Source: Dromaius novaehollandiae (lineage: Eukaryota; Chordata; Aves; Casuariiformes; Dromaiidae). From it: DNA of 64,000 bases. Below the pieces are notes generated by a model that saw only the letters and a program-made list of their open reading frames with translations, made no database searches and was not told where the DNA came from. Shown here one piece after another: positions 50,601 through 64,000 of the stretch. A program made the position numbers and the translations under genes. The stretch is taken from positions 88,475,820 through 88,539,819 of the forward strand of contig NC_088099.1 in the NCBI RefSeq assembly GCF_036370855.1. The letters are read 5' to 3'. The first letter of the stretch is position 1. Every line of letters starts with the position of its first letter.

Positions 50601-53600
50601 TTCCTTTAATATGTTGATCTGCTCCTGTTCCAGATTACTTGCAAATGTAGTCATAGCTATGAAGGCACAGCTCAGAGCGTTAATTCTCAGAGGAATATTT
50701 AATATGCTACATGATTCTGGAACTATCCTGAGACATTTTGGATCCTGGCCCCACCTCTGAGCTCATTCCAGTATTGGATGTTTTCCTTCCTGACAGATGG
50801 TAGCTTTTTGGTCTCCTTCCAGCCATTATTCCAATTCAGCCTGCTGGGAGTTATCTCCTGCCACTCTTTGTGAAAGCAGTGCTGGGGAGCACTCCACCTG
50901 GACTCTCTCTCCCTGAAGCATGGTGGTCAGGATGAGTGCCATGCTTGCTCCATAATTATTACATCTCTGCCTGATTTATCCCCTCTTCTCCCTCCCCCTC
51001 TTTTTTTTTCATCCTGAATATAAGCTGCATGGTTTGTATGATATTCTAAAGTGTCACGTAGGGAACTCTTACGAGGAAAAGGCAAAAGGAGGAGATCTTT
51101 GTAAGGATAACAATTGTAAAGAACCTATATATAGACACACTGAAAAATTGTGAAAGAAACAAATCTTCTCCATTTGGTCATTTTGTTGGCCCTGATTTTC
51201 TGCTGTTTCTCAACATAGTACAGCTAGGCTGAGTACTCTTCAGAACAACAAAGCTTGTGTAATTCCTTATATGCAGAGGATTTGAGGGACTTTTTCCTTA
51301 AGTGCACATAAAAGAGTCAGGACTTTGTCCTGAAGTATTTAATTCCTCTTTAGACAGAGCTGAGTGATTTCTTGCATTTATGTCTTATGCTGTGCAAAAA
51401 TAACTGCAGGGAGTATTTATTTATTTGGGGCAGGAGCTGAGGTGAAGAGGAAACTGACCTGAAAGGAAACAATTTCTGGATCGCTGTGTATGACCAAAAC
51501 GCGATTTGATATATGTGTAAGAACATTTGAAAGCCAATACCTCAGGAGTACTGGTCTGCAAAAAATGGTACAAATTACATCATCTACAAGTGTATTTGTT
51601 TTTAAGCAATATGTTTATTGAATAATAGAAAATTAGAGATACTGAGTGAGTAACCATTATGATTTACTTATTATATACAATAGGTACACAGATAGTAGGT
51701 GAGAATGTGCTTATGAAATCTTCAATAAAAACTCAGGACCTAAAAGAGTCGGAGAGGCATTGACATTCCCAAGTCACTCACTGACATGATAATATCTGAA
51801 TATTTTCAAGTAATATGTTTGATTATAGGTTTTTTGTTTGTTTGTTTTGTTTTTTACTCTGATTGGATAGAAAATAGAGAACTCTCCTTTAAAATACAAT
51901 GTACTGGAGTACAAGTAAAGTTTAGAAAAGCTACCAGACTTCAGGATAACAAGGCAAACAAAAACTTGTTGAAGATTGCCCACTGTGTTTCTGCATAACA
52001 ACAAGAAAATTTAAAATGCTGATTTGCTTTTAGGTCTCCTGGAAGCAATACATTAACACATCCATCTAGCTTTTCTTTTCTAACGTAAAGCAAGGATTTG
52101 CACATTGGTTACTAATATCAGTAAAACAGGTATCATAGCAGGCTAGTTAAAAAAAGCCCAGAATACAAACTATGGGGGCAGGGGCAGGGGAGCGGGGGAA
52201 GGAAAGCAAGCTGTGTACTTGAATTTACAGTCTTTATTTTCATTATAAATGTCAACAGCAAAGCTACCCAGGACATCTTAGTTCATTTTTGTTGTTTCAT
52301 AATGCCTACAAATAGTCCTTAATTATATTTTCACATTCAATTTCCTTCACATGTCGAGCTCTTCATCACTGTCAGTATGGACAGAATTCTCTTAGAGAAA
52401 CTTGTCTTCGCCCTATTGATGAGGGAGATGGGTCTAGAGCTTTGTGAAAGCCATCATGTGCCTCAGGAGTCCTCTGAGGAATCTTCTCCTCTCCTACGTA
52501 TTGTTTCAGCCTTTCCCTGAAAACAGAAAGATTTACTTCTTTGAAGGTTATTCAATAATATTCATGAACAGAAAGTTCACACTATGCTATCTTACAAGAG
52601 GAAGCTGAGGTACAGGGATTTAAAATCTTAATCATCCATGTACTTTGGTAGATCCTTGACTTCCTTAGGCATTCTTGACATTTGTATATGTCTTCTGTGT
52701 TAAAAACATGGTTCCCATTTTGTCCACACTTTCAACTTGTGTATGCCTAGTTCCTTCAGCTGCAGATTGTAGCAACTTCCCAACTCTTTTAGAAAGCACC
52801 AGCTAAAGCTGTGAAGGAACAACTTTATTGCACTCTTTCAACTCCCAGCTGCCACTGCTCCCTCACAAAATGATCCTCCTTAAAGCTGTATTTTCCCTTG
52901 CTCATTTTCCTCAAACTTTCACATTTCTTTCCAAATCCATATTTCATAAAACCTCCATCATTTTGTATTTTATCTCTTCTCTTTAGTACTTCTCACTATT
53001 TCATTTTCCCTCTTTAGTAAATATTCTTAAAGCATAACAATTACAACATAACACTTATCTGTGATAAAGCATTTAAATCGCTCTATAGGGTCTTTGATTT
53101 TGTTTTTAACAGGGATCAGAGCAGGAACTTGGCAATGCAAATTCCTGTGTTTTCTTCCGTCATCAAATCAGATGATGCTGTGCAATGCAGCTGTTACACT
53201 AATAAATCATTCCTCAATATCCAACTACTTAAGTGATTAAATCAGCTCTTAGCTTCCTTACCTTACTTTAGTGCTTTCTTAATTATTTTGAAGCTTCATA
53301 CTTGAAACATTTTCATTCTTGAATATAAAGCATTCTGCAAGTGGAATTAGGAATACCTTCATCATTCGTTACGTAGGTAATCTCACTAAATTCAACAGGA
53401 TTACTTACATGAGAAATGCTTCTCTTTCAAGCGTGGCCCTGCTTAACTTAAGCTTTGACACTAGCTACTGCACTATGCTCTCTGAAGTTATGGTGCTTTT
53501 GAAGACAGCTATAAAGATATATTGCTTATCCGTCACATTCCATAGTCCACTGTGATGTGATTTAAAGACTGATTTTCCGGTTTTCTTTCTCTTTTTAAAT

Positions 53601-56600
53601 TGCTTGAATAATAGGTACTGGAGCATTTCACATAGCAGTAAACATTACCTTGTGCAGCTTCTGCAGTTATGAGCCCAGGTGACATTATTGCCTCTCATGT
53701 GTTCCATGAATGGGGAGGTTATCATTTAATTAACCCTGATAATGTCAAAAGGAAATGCATAAATGTCAAGCTATTTCCAACAACTTTTCTTATCGGTGAG
53801 CCTAGGAGAACTAGTAATAGCTCATATTAAGGTGGTACATGCTGGGAAAAAAGCGAAAACAAAAACAAACACCCAAATCTCTTTTAGTCCCTGATTTACT
53901 GGTACCTTTTCTTTAGCATGCCTGATCTAGAATGCAGTGACTGAAGATTTGAAAAATGTGAGCACTGAAAAAGAAAAGAAGCCATAAAAATGTATGTTCA
54001 GAATTTGGTCTTGTAAGTATAAATTATATTTGGATTTGCCTAATTCAGTTTACTGAATAGGTCCTGTTATTTTTTTTATTGGTATTGAACAGTGCTGATA
54101 GCTCATTTGCACACAATATGTTGCAATGCATTGTCTGAATGTAAATGGCAGGATCTAAATCCATATGGGTGTTAACATATGCATGTATATATACAACTAT
54201 CTACCAGATTTCATATAAAGGCAATATCTTAGTTTTAGAACAATGTTGTTATACACTTATACCAAATTCTGCAATACCAATACTGCACCCACCATGGATT
54301 ATTATTATATTTTAGCAAAAGAAAGCTAATATTCAGCATAAAGAAATATTTTATTATCTACTCCTTAATGGGGGTGATGGAGCTAGCATTAACACCTAAA
54401 AGAAACAAACACCCACCACCTTGTCAGTGTTTTTTGAAAGCCTCCACTTTTTCTATTTGATGGGCTGACATCTCATGCAATGACAGGTTATAAACATGAC
54501 AATTTATTATGCCCATCATTTCCAGGAATGACACATGCTGTGACATAAGCTATTTTGACTCCAGAGCTTTACCATACTAATGGTTTACTTTTTGTGCATT
54601 TCATTTTAATAATACATTTTGTAAAATGATATCCTAAATATTCTAAATTAGCCTTTTTAGAAATGAGATAATTGTATATATGTGGGTATTTTCTTATTAT
54701 CTTCAGGAATATGTCTTGCTTCAGTACTCTAATTGAGGGCAGTTAGGTGTATGGTAGGATTTTAAAAATTTTCAAATAGTTTGGTAGAGCAGTTATCAAA
54801 ACGAAATAGTCACCTCTGCCTTATGGGTAATTACAGTGGAAAGTTATTTTTCCTTCTCTAAGACAGATTTTTTTTTTTTTCATCTGTTATTGAGTTGACT
54901 TTTCCTTGCCTCAGGCAAGCTGAAATATTTTTGTGCCCTACAAAATTACCACCTTCTCAACATATTTTATTTACTTAATACTTTCTAAGTGATAGCATGT
55001 TTGTTGTGGGTTAGAGGAGCTAGTTCTTCTTTTCTGAAGACCTCAGTTTAGTCTGAACTGATTTTCATAGAAGATGTTTTTATATCCAGTGTAACTACAT
55101 GCAATACAAGTAGCTTCAACATAAGAGCTCTTAATAGTCAGTATCTCTCTCTGATTTCATTCAGTTTAGATTTTGTCAAGAATTTTGAAAAACAGACCAA
55201 TATGAACCTAAGTGAATTCAAAATTTTTATTACTACTTTGGCAAATGGTCTGTGTGTGATGGTAGCTCTTGGCATAAAAAGTCCTATAAAAACATCATAT
55301 AAATCATAAAGCTGAAAAAAATCATCAGAATATTTGTTCTTTCCACATTTCATTTTCCATTGAAACATCTTAGCAAATCTGCTTAGAAAGTTTCCACTGT
55401 TGTATTTCGGCATAACATTTGCCACATATGTTCTTGTGCAGAAGATTAGTTACATGAATGCTGTAAGCAAAACTCACAGAATATTGAGGAAAATTAATAT
55501 TGCACTCATAATTGTAAGCATAATAGTCATGAAATTGCATGAAATATGATTCTAATCTACCTGGGGCACAGAAACATATCATATGTAATAAATGTCTGAT
55601 CACAACAGATTATCATCAACATATCCTGTAATAGGTACCACACAAACAAATTGCAAACAAATTTGAAAAAAATTTGAAAAAAACTAAAAGAATCATAGGG
55701 AACATGAATTACAGTCTTTCAGCAAGAAAAGGTGGAAGACAGGAAAACAAAAACAAAAAAATCTTCTTCCACTTGTTTGCCCTATATTTATGTATAAACA
55801 AAACCCCATCTTAGCAGAAGCTGATTTTTGAGTTGTACCCTGAGAAGTCTTTTGCAGTACCCTATGCTACGCTAAATATCTTTTCTTCACACTATAAAAG
55901 TTAAACCTTGTGTTTCTCATCAGTTTAAAACCCTACATTCAGGGCATTACACTAACCCCTCCCCAAATAAATTATTATGGGGAATTTCTGAATTTGCACA
56001 CTTTTTCTTCCAGTAATAGTCATTCTTTACTTCAATATCACTCCTACAAAAAATTGCTTTTCTGAAAATATCAATTTTTATCTTAGTGCCTAAAGATATC
56101 CCAAAAAAATTTAAAGAAGTGGAAAATTTTGTTATTCCTGTAAACTTTCCCAGTTCTCCTACTGAGAAACATACAGTGTATTCCTGAATACATTTGAGGC
56201 TTCTGTCCTGCTTTGGCAAAATGGCTCTGAGCTAAAAGAGGAATAAAATGTCAACTTTAAATTTAAGTACTAGACCAACACATAGTTCTATTTTGACTTT
56301 TTTTGCCTTGGATCATATCTTTAACAAATAAATATCTGACAAATAAACCCGGTGTTCACAAATGATGCCTTGTCTGCCTATATCTATGCTTGAGTATCCA
56401 AATGTCATTTTGTATGCTGACTGTAGCTGCCACAGTAAAAAAAGGTTAGAAGTTCAGCCTGCATTCTGTTACTGGAAAATACGAAAGCCAGTGTTCTCAC
56501 ATATGTACCTAAAATTAGGCACTAACCAGTATAATTTCCATAAATGTTGGCACTGGCTGATTTCAGAGAAAGAAGCAAATGCTCAAGACCCATAAAAATG

Positions 56601-58767
56601 AGGCCACTATGTTTAGATCTGGCCTACATGGTGGGGTTTTGTTTGTTTGTTTTTATAAAGCCCTTTCTTTGTACAGAAAATGATCCTGCGTATGTAGACC
56701 TGCTGATACTTCCGTTATGTGAATAAAGAAAAATATTAATCCATGGGAAAGCAGTTCTCAAGAGACTGTCTCCGTGCTTGTAAATAAGGTTATTGTTCTT
56801 CCCTTCTGAGTTTACTGACATAAGAGCAAAATATATCAGACACTATCTATGTCTGTCAAATATATATTTGAAAAATAGTTTCTATTTTGTTTCCAAATGG
56901 TTGACTGAAATGTCCTTTTTTTTTTTCTTTAGTGTTGTAATATGTATTATTATATGTTATATTATTTTACACTTAGGTTTCCCATGCCAAAATACAGTAC
57001 ATCCTATTCTCACCTGTAAGTTTTCATAACAAATCAGGCAACACAAAACTGATATTTTGAACTGGAGGCCTAGAGGCAGTAGTAACCTTTTATAATTTGT
57101 CATAAGTGTCATAAGGCCAAGGTCCTTTCACACTATAGAGTAACCTTAACTGTCTTATTCTGCATAGGATATACTGATTTTGACACACTATAGCCATTTT
57201 ATTTGGGTCTTTATTTGCACTAGGGGAGATATCTTTCATCTTTCATAAGACTGATACATATAAAAATTAAGTTCTATGTTCTGCAGTTCAGGAGACTTAA
57301 GAATACAATTGAGATTCACACATAAAACTTTTTACATCTTTAAAATCCTTCTTCCTATTTGCGACTATAGTATCACTAGGAGGTAAAAAGACATATGTTA
57401 AGAAGTTTGATTAAAGTTTTTACTTCCAAGATGTATAGGACAGAGCGACAGAAGTTACCACACACATTTTAATACAAATAGTCTAACTAATGCTTCTGAA
57501 AGGGCATATAAAATTAGATGCTAAAGACAGAAGAACTGGATATATTCACATTAGAACTTCATATTGGATATAGCTGGAATATCTTTGGGGTTTCTTGGTT
57601 TACAAGGAAAATTTAGCTCAGTGGTTTCATTGCTGACAGTATTATAATCAGTTGGAGGAGGGAGAGAGTACAAATAAGAGTAAGTCCGAGCAAGAATTAA
57701 GATTTGAAGTGAGCAGTAAACGTGCATGTATTTTTCCTGGCTACCTGTATATAGAATTTATTATTATCTCTTGCTGCATTACTGTAATAGCTAAGTAAAC
57801 ATCTCCTCCGTATTTTATGGAACTAGGATTCTAGTAAAATTTGAAATACATCTCAGTGCTTGATTATACAGTATGAAACTGTGGCCCTTGGGCATGATGG
57901 GGTGCAGGTCTCAAGAGCTGCTGTGCTGCAATCAGAACTTCAAATTGCAGTAGGTCAAAAGGGCTAGCAAGTAAAAGATGAAGCAGAGGGTAAGAGAAAG
58001 GCTAGTTGACCTTTCTTACATCTTTGTGTTTTGGTCTTACCACTGCAAGACTGGGTGAAGAACTGTAAGAGTTCCATTCAGTGCAAGATTTTTACCACCC
58101 CATGTGAGAATTATAACTGTTTTCCTCTGTTATTACATTTAAAGAGAAGGTTAATGCTATTGAACCTGGTCTGTCACAATTTTCAAGACATTCAAGACAT
58201 TATTTCAAGGCATCCTTTCTGTAAGTTCTAGCACCAGGCAACTCAGGCCAGCCCTTAGTTATTCAGAAGGATTTGATATTTAAGTTAAAAGAGATAGGAA
58301 TCAGGCCTGAGGACTCCTAATCTAAAACTGCAGCAATTTAATCTGCTCTTATTGGCAAAAACACCAAAGATAGGCATATAATTGAATACAATGGCAAAGG
58401 GCCTAAGTTTAACAAGAGTCTGACAGTTTTACTAATGCCTGAATGCTTGGATGTTAGAAACTACTGTTGTGCCAGAAAAGCCTAGAGAGGAAATAGAAGC
58501 CAACATTATGGTTTGCTTGTTCTTGCCAGGAAGAACTGCTGTTATTATTTACTGATATAGTAATCACAAGACACTGAGAGCTTGGATTTTAAAGATATGA
58601 AGTAATTCCTTCAAAATCACCTAAATAAGAACCTAGTTCCCATTGATTCTTCATGCAGACCTGTAATCTCAGTAGTTAGTAGACAGATAGGGGAGAGAAA
58701 GAATTAGAAACTAAATGAAAAGTACCATGAAGCAACAGTGGGAACAAACATAGGAAGAGATTTCACA
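47625..58767. other. Long AT-rich non-coding stretch
   Basis: No gene is supported in 11 kb. A perfect two-copy 16-bp tandem is at 49726-49757. A G-rich patch lies near 52175-52200 and T runs near 51001 and 54871. On the minus strand, 55138-56219 has three modest open frames in different registers without recognisable domains; AT-rich composition alone could give them. Confidence 0.6.
49726..49757. repeat. Perfect two-copy 16-bp tandem repeat
   Basis: ATGTAGCTTATTCCCA occurs twice back to back with no mismatch, indicating a recent local duplication. Confidence 0.9.
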
Positions 58768-59955
58768 CAGATTCATACAGAATGGTTGAGGCTGGAAGAA
58801 ACCTTTGGAAAAGAAGTAGAGCAGGTTGCCCACAACTGTGTCCAGTCAGATTTTGAATATCTCCAGGGATGGAGACACTACAACCTCTCAGGGTAGCCTG
58901 TGCCTGTGCTCAACCACCCTCATAGTAAAATACGGGTTTTTTTGTTATGTTTAAATGTACTTTCTTGTATTTCAGTTTGTGCCCATTGCCTCTTGCCCTT
59001 TCACTGGACACCACTGAAAAGAGTCTGGGTTCACCCTCTTTATTCCTCCTGTCAGGCATTTATACACATTGATAACATCCCCCTGAGCCTTCTCTTCTCC
59101 AGGCTAAAGAGTGCCAGCTCTTTCAGCCTCTGTCTGTATGTCAGATACTCTAATCCCTGAGCTGATCTTTGTGGCCCTTTGCTGGACTTGTTCCAGCAGC
59201 TCCATTCCTCTGATATTCTTGGGAGCCCAGCACTGGACCCAGCACTCCAGGTGAGGCCCCACCGGTGCTAAGTAGAGGGGAAGGATCACCTCCCTCAACC
59301 TGCTGGCAATGCTCTTCCTAATGCAGCCCAGGAGGCTGTTGGCTGCCTTTGCCATGAGGGCTCATCATGGGCTCCTGGTCACCTTGTCCACAAGGACCCC
59401 CAAGGTCCTTCTCTGCAAAGCTGCTTTCCAGCTGGTCAGCCGCCAGCATGGCCTGGCGCATGGGGCTATTCCTCCCAGGTTCAGGACTTGGCTTTTCCCT
59501 CTGTTGAACTTCATGAGTTTCCTCTCTCCCCATATCCCCAGCCTGTCGAGGTCCCTCTCATTAGCAGCACAACCCTCTGATGCATCAGCCACTCCTCCCA
59601 GTTTTGTATCATGTTCAAGCTTGCTGAGGGTGCGCTCTGTCCCTTCATTCAGGTTGTTAATGAAGATGTTAAACAGCATTGGCCCCCGTAACAACCCTTG
59701 GAGCACTCCACTAGTGACTCCCTCCGGCTGGACTTCGTGCCACTGATCACAACTCTTTGAGCTGAGCACGTCAGCCAGTTTTCAGTTCACCTCACAGTCC
59801 ATTTATCTAGCACATACTTTGTCAGCTTGTCTGTGAGGATGTTGCAGGAGACAGTCTCAAAAGCCTTACTAAAGGTGAGATAAACAACATCCACTGCTCT
59901 CCCCACATCAACCAAACCAGTAAATTATATAGCGCGTCAGGTTGGTCAGCCTTTG
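58768..59955 (-). mobile_element. CR1 LINE, 5'-truncated, RT and 3' end
   Basis: CR1 is the main non-LTR retrotransposon of birds and other reptiles. Read on the minus strand from 59955 leftwards, the copy shows RLTNL, then VVYLTFSKAFETVS, TDKLTKYVLDKW and FNIFINNL (reverse-transcriptase blocks), then LLGCIRKSIAS and REVILPLY of the C-terminal part. It ends at the left in the usual CR1 3' tail: TTCATACAGAATGG and GAGGCTGGAAG on the + strand. The frame shifts near 59360. The RT catalytic FADD motif before TKLGG is replaced (LEHDTKLGG, near 59590-59610), so the copy is inactive. The endonuclease part is missing, as is typical of 5'-truncated insertions. The right end is approximate. Confidence 0.88.
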
Positions 59956-62900
59956 TTATATTTTGTTAATAGTAATGACCAGCATCCTCTGAAAGAAGGC
60001 CTGATTTGTCCATTTTATTTGAAAGAGCAACTTCCTTTTTAAAAGAAAAAGATGAAATCTTAGCAGGCCACCTCAAGGCAGAAAGAGCAGTGAAGAAGGC
60101 ACAGACCTGGAATCAGAAGATAAAAGTGTACAAGTGGTGCACATAGTTTAAAAAAAAAAAAAAACAGTAAAAAGAGACAGCACTGAAGAATTAGGCCAAG
60201 GCTATAAATTACTCAAAGCCCCCAAAATACAAAATGGAGAGCCTGAACATGACATGAGGGAATGGTGGTGATGACATGAGAAAAAGCTAAATCTGATCCA
60301 AACAGCAAAGAGCAACTTTGCTGGTAGCATTCTTAATGGATTGAAAGGGGTGAAGACCTGTCAGGGATTTCAGCTACAAAGAGACTATAATAATCATGAG
60401 TAAAAAGATAAAAAGTGCTTGGACAGAGTTTAGGTTTGGAAGCAGAAGAACCAGCAGCTTATGGGGATGTGGAAGGGAAAAAGACAAGATAAAATGAATG
60501 GTGGTGAGCTAGGGTATGGGGAACAAGAGATGAATGTGATACAAAGGATTTCAGGACTGGAAGGGTTTATGAAGCTGCGAGTAATGACAGATGAGGGGGG
60601 GAGAAGGAGGTATTGGGATTATTCCAGTTGCAAAGAACTTGTCACATTTAGACACTGTCTTTCAGGAGTTATCCACAGAAAAATCTAATGTATTTTCTTG
60701 ATCACTCTCTTTCAGCTTATTAGCATTCTAATGCTCTAACTCTTAATCATTTTTTATTCACAATGTACACATCATTACCCACTTCTTATTTCTGAACTAT
60801 ATAGCTTTTTTGTCCTAGACTGTAAAACATATTTTCCTAAGGACATATTAGAAATTATTTCATTTTATCATATATGATTTAGTAAACACATCACACTGTC
60901 TCAACATAATCAAATAAACTTCCTAACAGGTATTACATATAATGCCAGTCTGTTTTCCAAATTCAGCATGTTGGTTGTTAAATGTCCTTTGATCCATGAA
61001 GTATATTTATCTTTGGCAATTCTAGAACAGGGTCATTTTCTGAATTGAATAAATAACTGCAGCTTTGAGAGAGAATGAGGGATTTATAAACCATAATGAA
61101 ATCCCCCCAAATATGCTGTTATTCCAGATTTCCTGGGAAGATGGGGAGAAACAAGAACAAAGGAAAACCTAATAAAGACTCACCAGACCTAACTTAATAA
61201 CTGTTCTAGCAAGTATTCTTTTTTTATGCATAATGTTAACACTTTCCATCTTCAGTTATTGGTTATATTTAGAGATTGGTCTGTTATACTCTTCCAAGCT
61301 CACATTCTTCTTATATCATATTCTACCGCTTGGATACATGCAGCTAGATATATTTACAGTTATGTTGCTACTAAGTGTTTTGTATATGTTTGGTACATAT
61401 ACACAGTTTAGAGTAAGAAATTCTTGTTGACCTGCCAAAACAAAGTCATGCTGAGATAATATAAATGCAGTGAACTTGTTTCCAACAAATTTCTCTACAA
61501 GGTCTGAGAGTCCTTGTCCAAATGGATGGGATGATAGTAGTTGCTGGTCACCAATAAAGGGAGGGCTATGCCCTGTTCCTTTAAGGCTTTGGACAGGGAG
61601 TTGGAGGGCAGAATAATATTACCAAAGGTAAAAATTTGGCCAGGGTTCTGGTTTCTGGTGTCTTATTCTGGTTATGAATGTTACAGGACTTTTACAACCC
61701 AAATAGATTAATAATTTGAGTTTGGCTTTTGTCTCAAAGATAGTATTTGAAAAGGGACATCACTCGCTCTTTCCTTTGCTATTAACCCAGAACATGACCT
61801 TCTTACTACTTACTTCTTACTCCTTTCTTGGAATATATTTTATTCTTTTACCTAATACATTACTTCCTGAGGCCTTTTCTGAACCCACACAATGTCTATT
61901 GATTGCCATTGATTACAAAAAGAAGCTGAATGGTGTTCTACTTTAGGAAAAGTAATATTCATTCTTCTACCAGGCCTTAGTAAGCAGGTAGACAGGATGG
62001 TTGCCTAAGGTTTGGCTATTCTCAACACCTATTGATTTTGGTGAGTATGTTCATGTTTGTGTGTTCGCAGTTAGGCCATGTTGTTCCTTCAGCAGATATA
62101 TAGATATAGATATCTATCTATATATAAAAAATATCTTATGCTGTGTATGCAGTTGACTTTGCTGACTATTTTTCCACTTTTTGCCTTAACATGTTTATTT
62201 TACCGTAGGTACTTTCTTGAAATACCAAACTTTATTATTTGGGAGTTGCTTTAATTCCTGTGTGACAGAGGGATTTATACATGTTATTTCTCGTGGCTTT
62301 CCAAAGAGTTTGTCATGCCTCAAATTTCAGAAGTCAAGCAGAGAAAACCTGTTGTAAAAGTTATCTGTACATATGTATGCACAGACATATACATTTTATT
62401 TGAAAAATGATATGTTTTCATACAATAGACAAATTAAAAAGGATTTTGTTATGAAGTCATTAGCATAAGTTTGTTAAAGTAAAAATTATCATTACTTCTT
62501 AATGTCATTTCCATCTGAAAAATTTTCTTTCAAATTTATGTTGAAATAAGCAAAGGAAAATCAAGAAGTTGCCAAATTTTAATAGGAATTTTTATTGAAA
62601 AAGTTTTACTGAAAAAGTGATGCAAGTTTAGCAAAATGCATGTTAAAAAAAGAAATTGAAATGGACAAAGGGATGATACAGGATTTGAAATAGTTATTAA
62701 TAGGTATATTTGAGTCATGCATTTAAATTATGAGATAAGAATCATAAGGATTTTATGCAAACGAGTACCCTTCAGTTGTAGACCAAAAGGACAGTTGCTG
62801 TTCTGAAGAATTTAAAAGATGGAGAATTGATTTCTTAAATAAGTGCAATAAGCCCCTTGTAGAAGAGAAGTATTTACATCAACAGTGGTAAAATTATATG

Positions 62901-64000
62901 CAGGATCACAATATAGTATACATTTTATTATGTTGTGTTTGGTAAAGGGAGGAATGTAAAGAAAGATTATTTTGATTTTGATTCTCAAAAAGTGTAGGGA
63001 TTGTTCAGGCTGTATCTGAGATGAGGTTATGTCTACAGAGACTTTAAAAATAGAGAACACCATTTCTGATTACCTGAAATAAATGCTTATGCAGTCATCT
63101 TTCTCATTACACAGAAGAAAGAAAGAAGCAACACTTGTTTCTGCTACAGTCTGATGAAACAACATATGGGAATGTTTATTGAGGCAGTACAGTAAGATGG
63201 AAAAAAGAAGACAGATAAATGAGTTTTTAGAACCTGTAGAAACAATAAAATGGAGCAGTATTGGCAGGACAATGATACTAATGATGAAGACTCATAGGAG
63301 ACTTCAAAGGTTGGGGATCTGGAGTGTGCGAGGGTCTTGGGAGCGAGACTGGAAATGGAACTTTTTAAAGGATATTCCTTTAGCTGTAAATTCCTGTGAA
63401 CATGCAAGATAATGAAGCACATTCTTGTGAGAAGAAATCACAAAAGATTCCTCTTCCTCCCCTGAAGAAGCTATGTAAAATGTTTCTAACAGAATAGAAA
63501 AGTCATATGGGCTAAACAGTGATGCTATCAGATCGCATATCTGCATATTATGTAACAACCTATGCAAATATGTACTCATCCCAAATGAATAGTCAGAGTT
63601 TATTTTCTCATACAATATTTACAGATGACTATGTTCATGTTAATACAGATAACCACCTAGATTCCCTTAGAGCATCTGTTCTTCAGCCAGTTAATTGGTG
63701 GTATGGGGGGCAGTTCTGACAAAAAAAAGTATTATTACAACGAGGTGTTATCGACTTGTAATCACTCTGCAAAGGTATTTTCAGAAAGCACATGCTTGTC
63801 CTTTCCTTTACTCAGTTGATGTTGGAATGATACACCCATTTTTAGCTGGAGCAAAATTGGCTGAGAAAGGTGGAGAAAGAGTTGCAGGCAGTTGAACATA
63901 GATGTCTTCATTTTCAAATGGCCTGTCTGAGAGAGGCTGCAGGGCCTGTTCAGACCATGTAAATCAGATCCCGATTGAGGTATCATACACTAAAACTAAA
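59956..64000. other. AT-rich non-coding DNA
   Basis: No supported gene. An A15 run at 60150-60164 could be an old retroposon tail, but no body is recognised upstream. Bases 60440-60620 are purine-rich and carry an unrecognised 75-codon frame. An AT-rich near-palindrome centred on GATATC lies at about 62095-62127. Several short frames near 63144-63986 match nothing I know. Confidence 0.6.

Noticed and set aside
58540..58680. MIR-like phrase (GAAGTAATTCCTTCAAAATCAC)
   Set aside because: Only one short block resembles MIR and the neighbouring core does not follow.
59309..59746. 145-codon + strand frame, the longest listed for the window
   Set aside because: It is antisense to the CR1 reverse transcriptase on the minus strand, whose motifs explain the open frame.
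1..64000. CRISPR array, tRNA or rRNA genes
   Set aside because: No regularly spaced direct repeats, no tRNA B-box with a matching cloverleaf, and no rRNA signature were seen on either strand.

Overview
The window looks like AT-rich, gene-poor vertebrate nuclear DNA, most likely from a bird or at least from the archosaur/turtle group. Three things point there: a 5'-truncated CR1 LINE with the typical CR1 reverse-transcriptase and 3'-end signatures, two near-identical solo LTRs of one endogenous retrovirus (ERV) family, and scattered old amniote repeats (MIR, L3/CR1-like LINE, palindromic MITE-like pieces). There are no prokaryotic operons, ribosome binding sites or dense ORFs. I could not name a species.

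Layout. Bases 1-3280 are plain AT-rich DNA. Bases 3280-5100 hold a badly decayed L3/CR1-like LINE on the + strand, with endonuclease and early RT motifs still in order. Bases 5100-8460 are plain. Bases 8468-9611 and 17681-18860 are two + strand solo LTRs, each running TGT...ACA and each flanked by its own perfect 5-bp target-site duplication (GCACC and CCAGG). The DNA between them, and from 18.9 to 30.8 kb, is non-coding with a few short ancient repeats. Around 22.5-22.8 kb lies a possible very old LTR and leader remnant. Bases 30826-30939 form the best candidate for a spliced exon: a long pyrimidine tract and AG, an ATG in good context, and a GTACGT donor. MIR remnants lie near 32.4 and 46.1-46.3 kb. 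Bases 47499-47624 form a striking near-perfect inverted repeat. Bases 58768-59955 are a minus-strand CR1 whose RT active site has decayed. The rest is AT-rich intronic or intergenic DNA with simple repeats.

No complete protein-coding gene, tRNA, rRNA or CRISPR array can be supported. The window is best read as part of a gene desert or of a very large intron. The most unusual single items are the 47.5 kb hairpin, the orphan exon candidate at 30.8 kb, and the paired solo LTRs with a duplicated internal motif whose spacing differs between copies. I saw no evidence for a previously undescribed multi-gene system.
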